Assembly (NCBI GenBank): GCA_910591455.2
Contig: OU342809.1
Location: 14,671,519 to 14,735,518 of the forward strand
Direction of reading: 5' to 3'
Length of the DNA: 64,000 nt
Source of the DNA: Pholis gunnellus
Taxonomy: Eukaryota > Chordata > Actinopteri > Perciformes > Pholidae
Of the stretch, positions 62,220-64,000 are shown one piece after another. Positions within the stretch are counted from its first letter, which is position 1, and each line of letters begins with the position of its first letter. The notes beneath the pieces are model-generated. The model saw only the letters and a list, made by a program, of their open reading frames with translations. It was not told where the DNA came from and searched no databases. The position numbers were made by a program, and so were the translations under genes.

Positions 62220-64000
62220 CATAAGACCAAACCCATGACAAGGCAGAGTGATTCTTTTGTCATTTTTTTCTTTGTTTTTCCCTGGAATTTTCATTAATTT
62301 TACAAGTCCTTGTTTTTAAAGATACAAGATAGGATATGTTGGTTCTGTCACAATGTTTTGCTCTAAGTATACAGTGAAGAATCTTGTTAATGTATTAAAG
62401 TCAAAAGTTTGGTTTAACTGTTAGTTATGTCTCAGCGGCTATATGGGACTAGATCATCCTCGGAGGTTGTTTTTGTGTAGCTGTGTGGAAAGAACGGTTT
62501 TAACTGGGCTGTGATGAGATAGAAAAACATAATTAGAAGCAAATAGATACAGATCAGTGATGGGTCACACTGTTGGAGCTCGAAGGTGATTACTATAATC
62601 GGCAAGATGCAATAATAGTTTTCCAGTGGAGGCTGACTCGGTCACTATTCAGCTCTAACAGCAGATCGGTCAGTAGTCTGGTGGGTGTGTGTCACACTAA
62701 TGATGTCACATCTCACAAATGTGCCCTAAATGTGCTGCTGAAGCCTGTCTGCAGAGAGTAATGAAGTTGGCAGGAACCCAAATGCCACCTGGTTCACAGA
62801 TTCTGAGTTAACATCTTGTGAAGAAACATAAGACGCTGAAATCAAATTATTGCAGATCACAGATTTTTATGTTTTTCTTTTCTTTCAGGGGGTTTTTGTC
62901 TGGTTGTGATCTTTCTTTTTTTAATTCATGTACATACTATTTCATAACATACTCAACATAAAGGACACAGCACTATCTTAGATTCGCTATTCTATATACA
63001 TGATCTAACTGACAGCGATACATATGTAGATAACACCCCACCTCCCTCCTGCCATATCAACAGTGAACTGAGGTGTTTGTTCTTGTGGACTATGACTGAA
63101 AGCAGCAGAACAAGATGCTAAACAGTGTCTGAAAGAACAATGGGGATGGTCGGGGGGGGGGGGGGGGTAAAGCCTGATATTTCAGATGACTGCAGTGAGT
63201 GCACTAATTGTTAAATATAACCCCTTTCCTCCTGTATATAAGGTGCTAGACTGTAAGCTATGGTATGCTACAACAACCCCAGAGTAGGTTATTGTGAAAT
63301 GTGTGAATGATGCTTCAACCATTGAACTAGACGAAGAGCAATAAATGAACGTGGGAAGATGTTGCCATCCCTTTTATCCATCCTACTTTAAAAACAAGAT
63401 CAAAGTCTAACCGTTTACATAATTATAAAACCTCCCTTTTGCTTTATTAAAGGTTCGATAACATTGTGATACCAGGACCAAGTATTAGCAGGACGCTCTC
63501 CCTGTACAGTAGGCACACTGCAAAACGGTATTACTGACACATGGCTACCGGTAAGTCATTCCTTTTCCCTCATTGAAACTGTCAAGTCAAAAGAAAATGG
63601 AGACGAGGACGTCACTGACAACCAGAGTTAAACAGTCTGAGGTGTAAGAATATGGCTTTTCAGAGGGCCTTTGCTTTCTTTGACCTGAAACTCACATCAA
63701 TCAAAGCAAAGCCTACAGTGATCTATGATTTGCAACAATTTAACAGTTGAATAGTTTCCTATGAAAGCTCCCCAGTGTGAAGGTCAGCAAGCAGTGCAAC
63801 TTTGAGGACGGGACAAAAGTAAAACGGTTCTGCCATATCATCCAAATGTGCTGACACTTACTGCACCTAATCCAAGCTGAATAAAATATCTGCGCGGCAA
63901 ATGACATTCAAAGTTCATTACAAGTCATTACTTTTAAATCTCGTACACCTGCAGTTACTCCTGTCAGAGTGAGTCATTAATACCCACAACAAATCAAAAT
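62220..64000 (-). other. Non-coding right edge, possible 3' UTR of a convergent gene
   Basis: No exon is seen on either strand. The sequence is moderately AT-rich, mostly free of repeats, and contains a 16-G run at 63152-63167 and an AATAAA at 63340-63345 on the plus strand. A long minus-strand 3' UTR would fit the polyadenylation signal at 62214 and the human gene order, but no coding part is in the window. Confidence 0.35.
63152..63167 (+). repeat. Poly-G run (16 G)
   Basis: Uninterrupted run of guanines in otherwise unremarkable sequence. Confidence 0.9.

Noticed and set aside
1..64000. CRISPR arrays, tRNA or rRNA genes, endogenous viral genes
   Set aside because: No regularly spaced repeats with unique spacers, no tRNA B-box with a foldable cloverleaf, and no viral domain signature were seen on either strand.

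Overview
This window looks like teleost nuclear DNA, most likely from a percomorph-type fish. The evidence is spliced genes with GT-AG introns, long non-coding stretches full of (CA)n/(GT)n microsatellites, hAT-type DNA transposons with 8-bp target duplications, and several interspersed repeats typical of teleost genomes. There are no bacterial operons, no CRISPR array, no tRNA and no viral genes that I could recognise.

Layout. At the left edge, on the minus strand, lies the first coding exon of shank3 (postsynaptic scaffold). It ends at a clean GT donor at 4249, and positions 1-4248 are the start of its first intron; exon 2 was not found and is probably to the left of the window. From about 4.6 to 58.3 kb runs a large intergenic region in which I find no convincing gene. 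It holds microsatellites, three hAT elements with perfect 8-bp target site duplications (10514-11102, 27922-28450, 45211-46077), one weaker hAT candidate (19668-19912), fragments of common teleost repeats, and several perfect hairpins. At 58486-61790 on the plus strand is a complete eight-exon arylsulfatase A gene (arsa, 500 codons) with its active site intact. Upstream it has CRE, CLEAR-type E-box and ZNF143-like motifs. A polyadenylation signal for arsa lies at 62173, and a minus-strand AATAAA at 62214 suggests that the 3' UTR of a convergent gene fills the right edge.

How the parts relate. shank3 and arsa are transcribed away from each other, the same head-to-head arrangement as human SHANK3 and ARSA on 22q13.33. 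In human the gene convergent with ARSA is MAPK8IP2, so that is the predicted owner of the right-hand 3' UTR. The two genes do not share a pathway: one makes a synaptic scaffold and the other a lysosomal sulfatase. The large gap between them is therefore best read as the upstream regulatory territory of shank3 plus transposon debris. I see no new biological system here. The most interesting points are the possible microsatellite-encoded N-terminal extension of Shank3, a tight G-quadruplex motif in its first intron, a composite hAT element carrying a CTCF-like site, and the compact arsa promoter.
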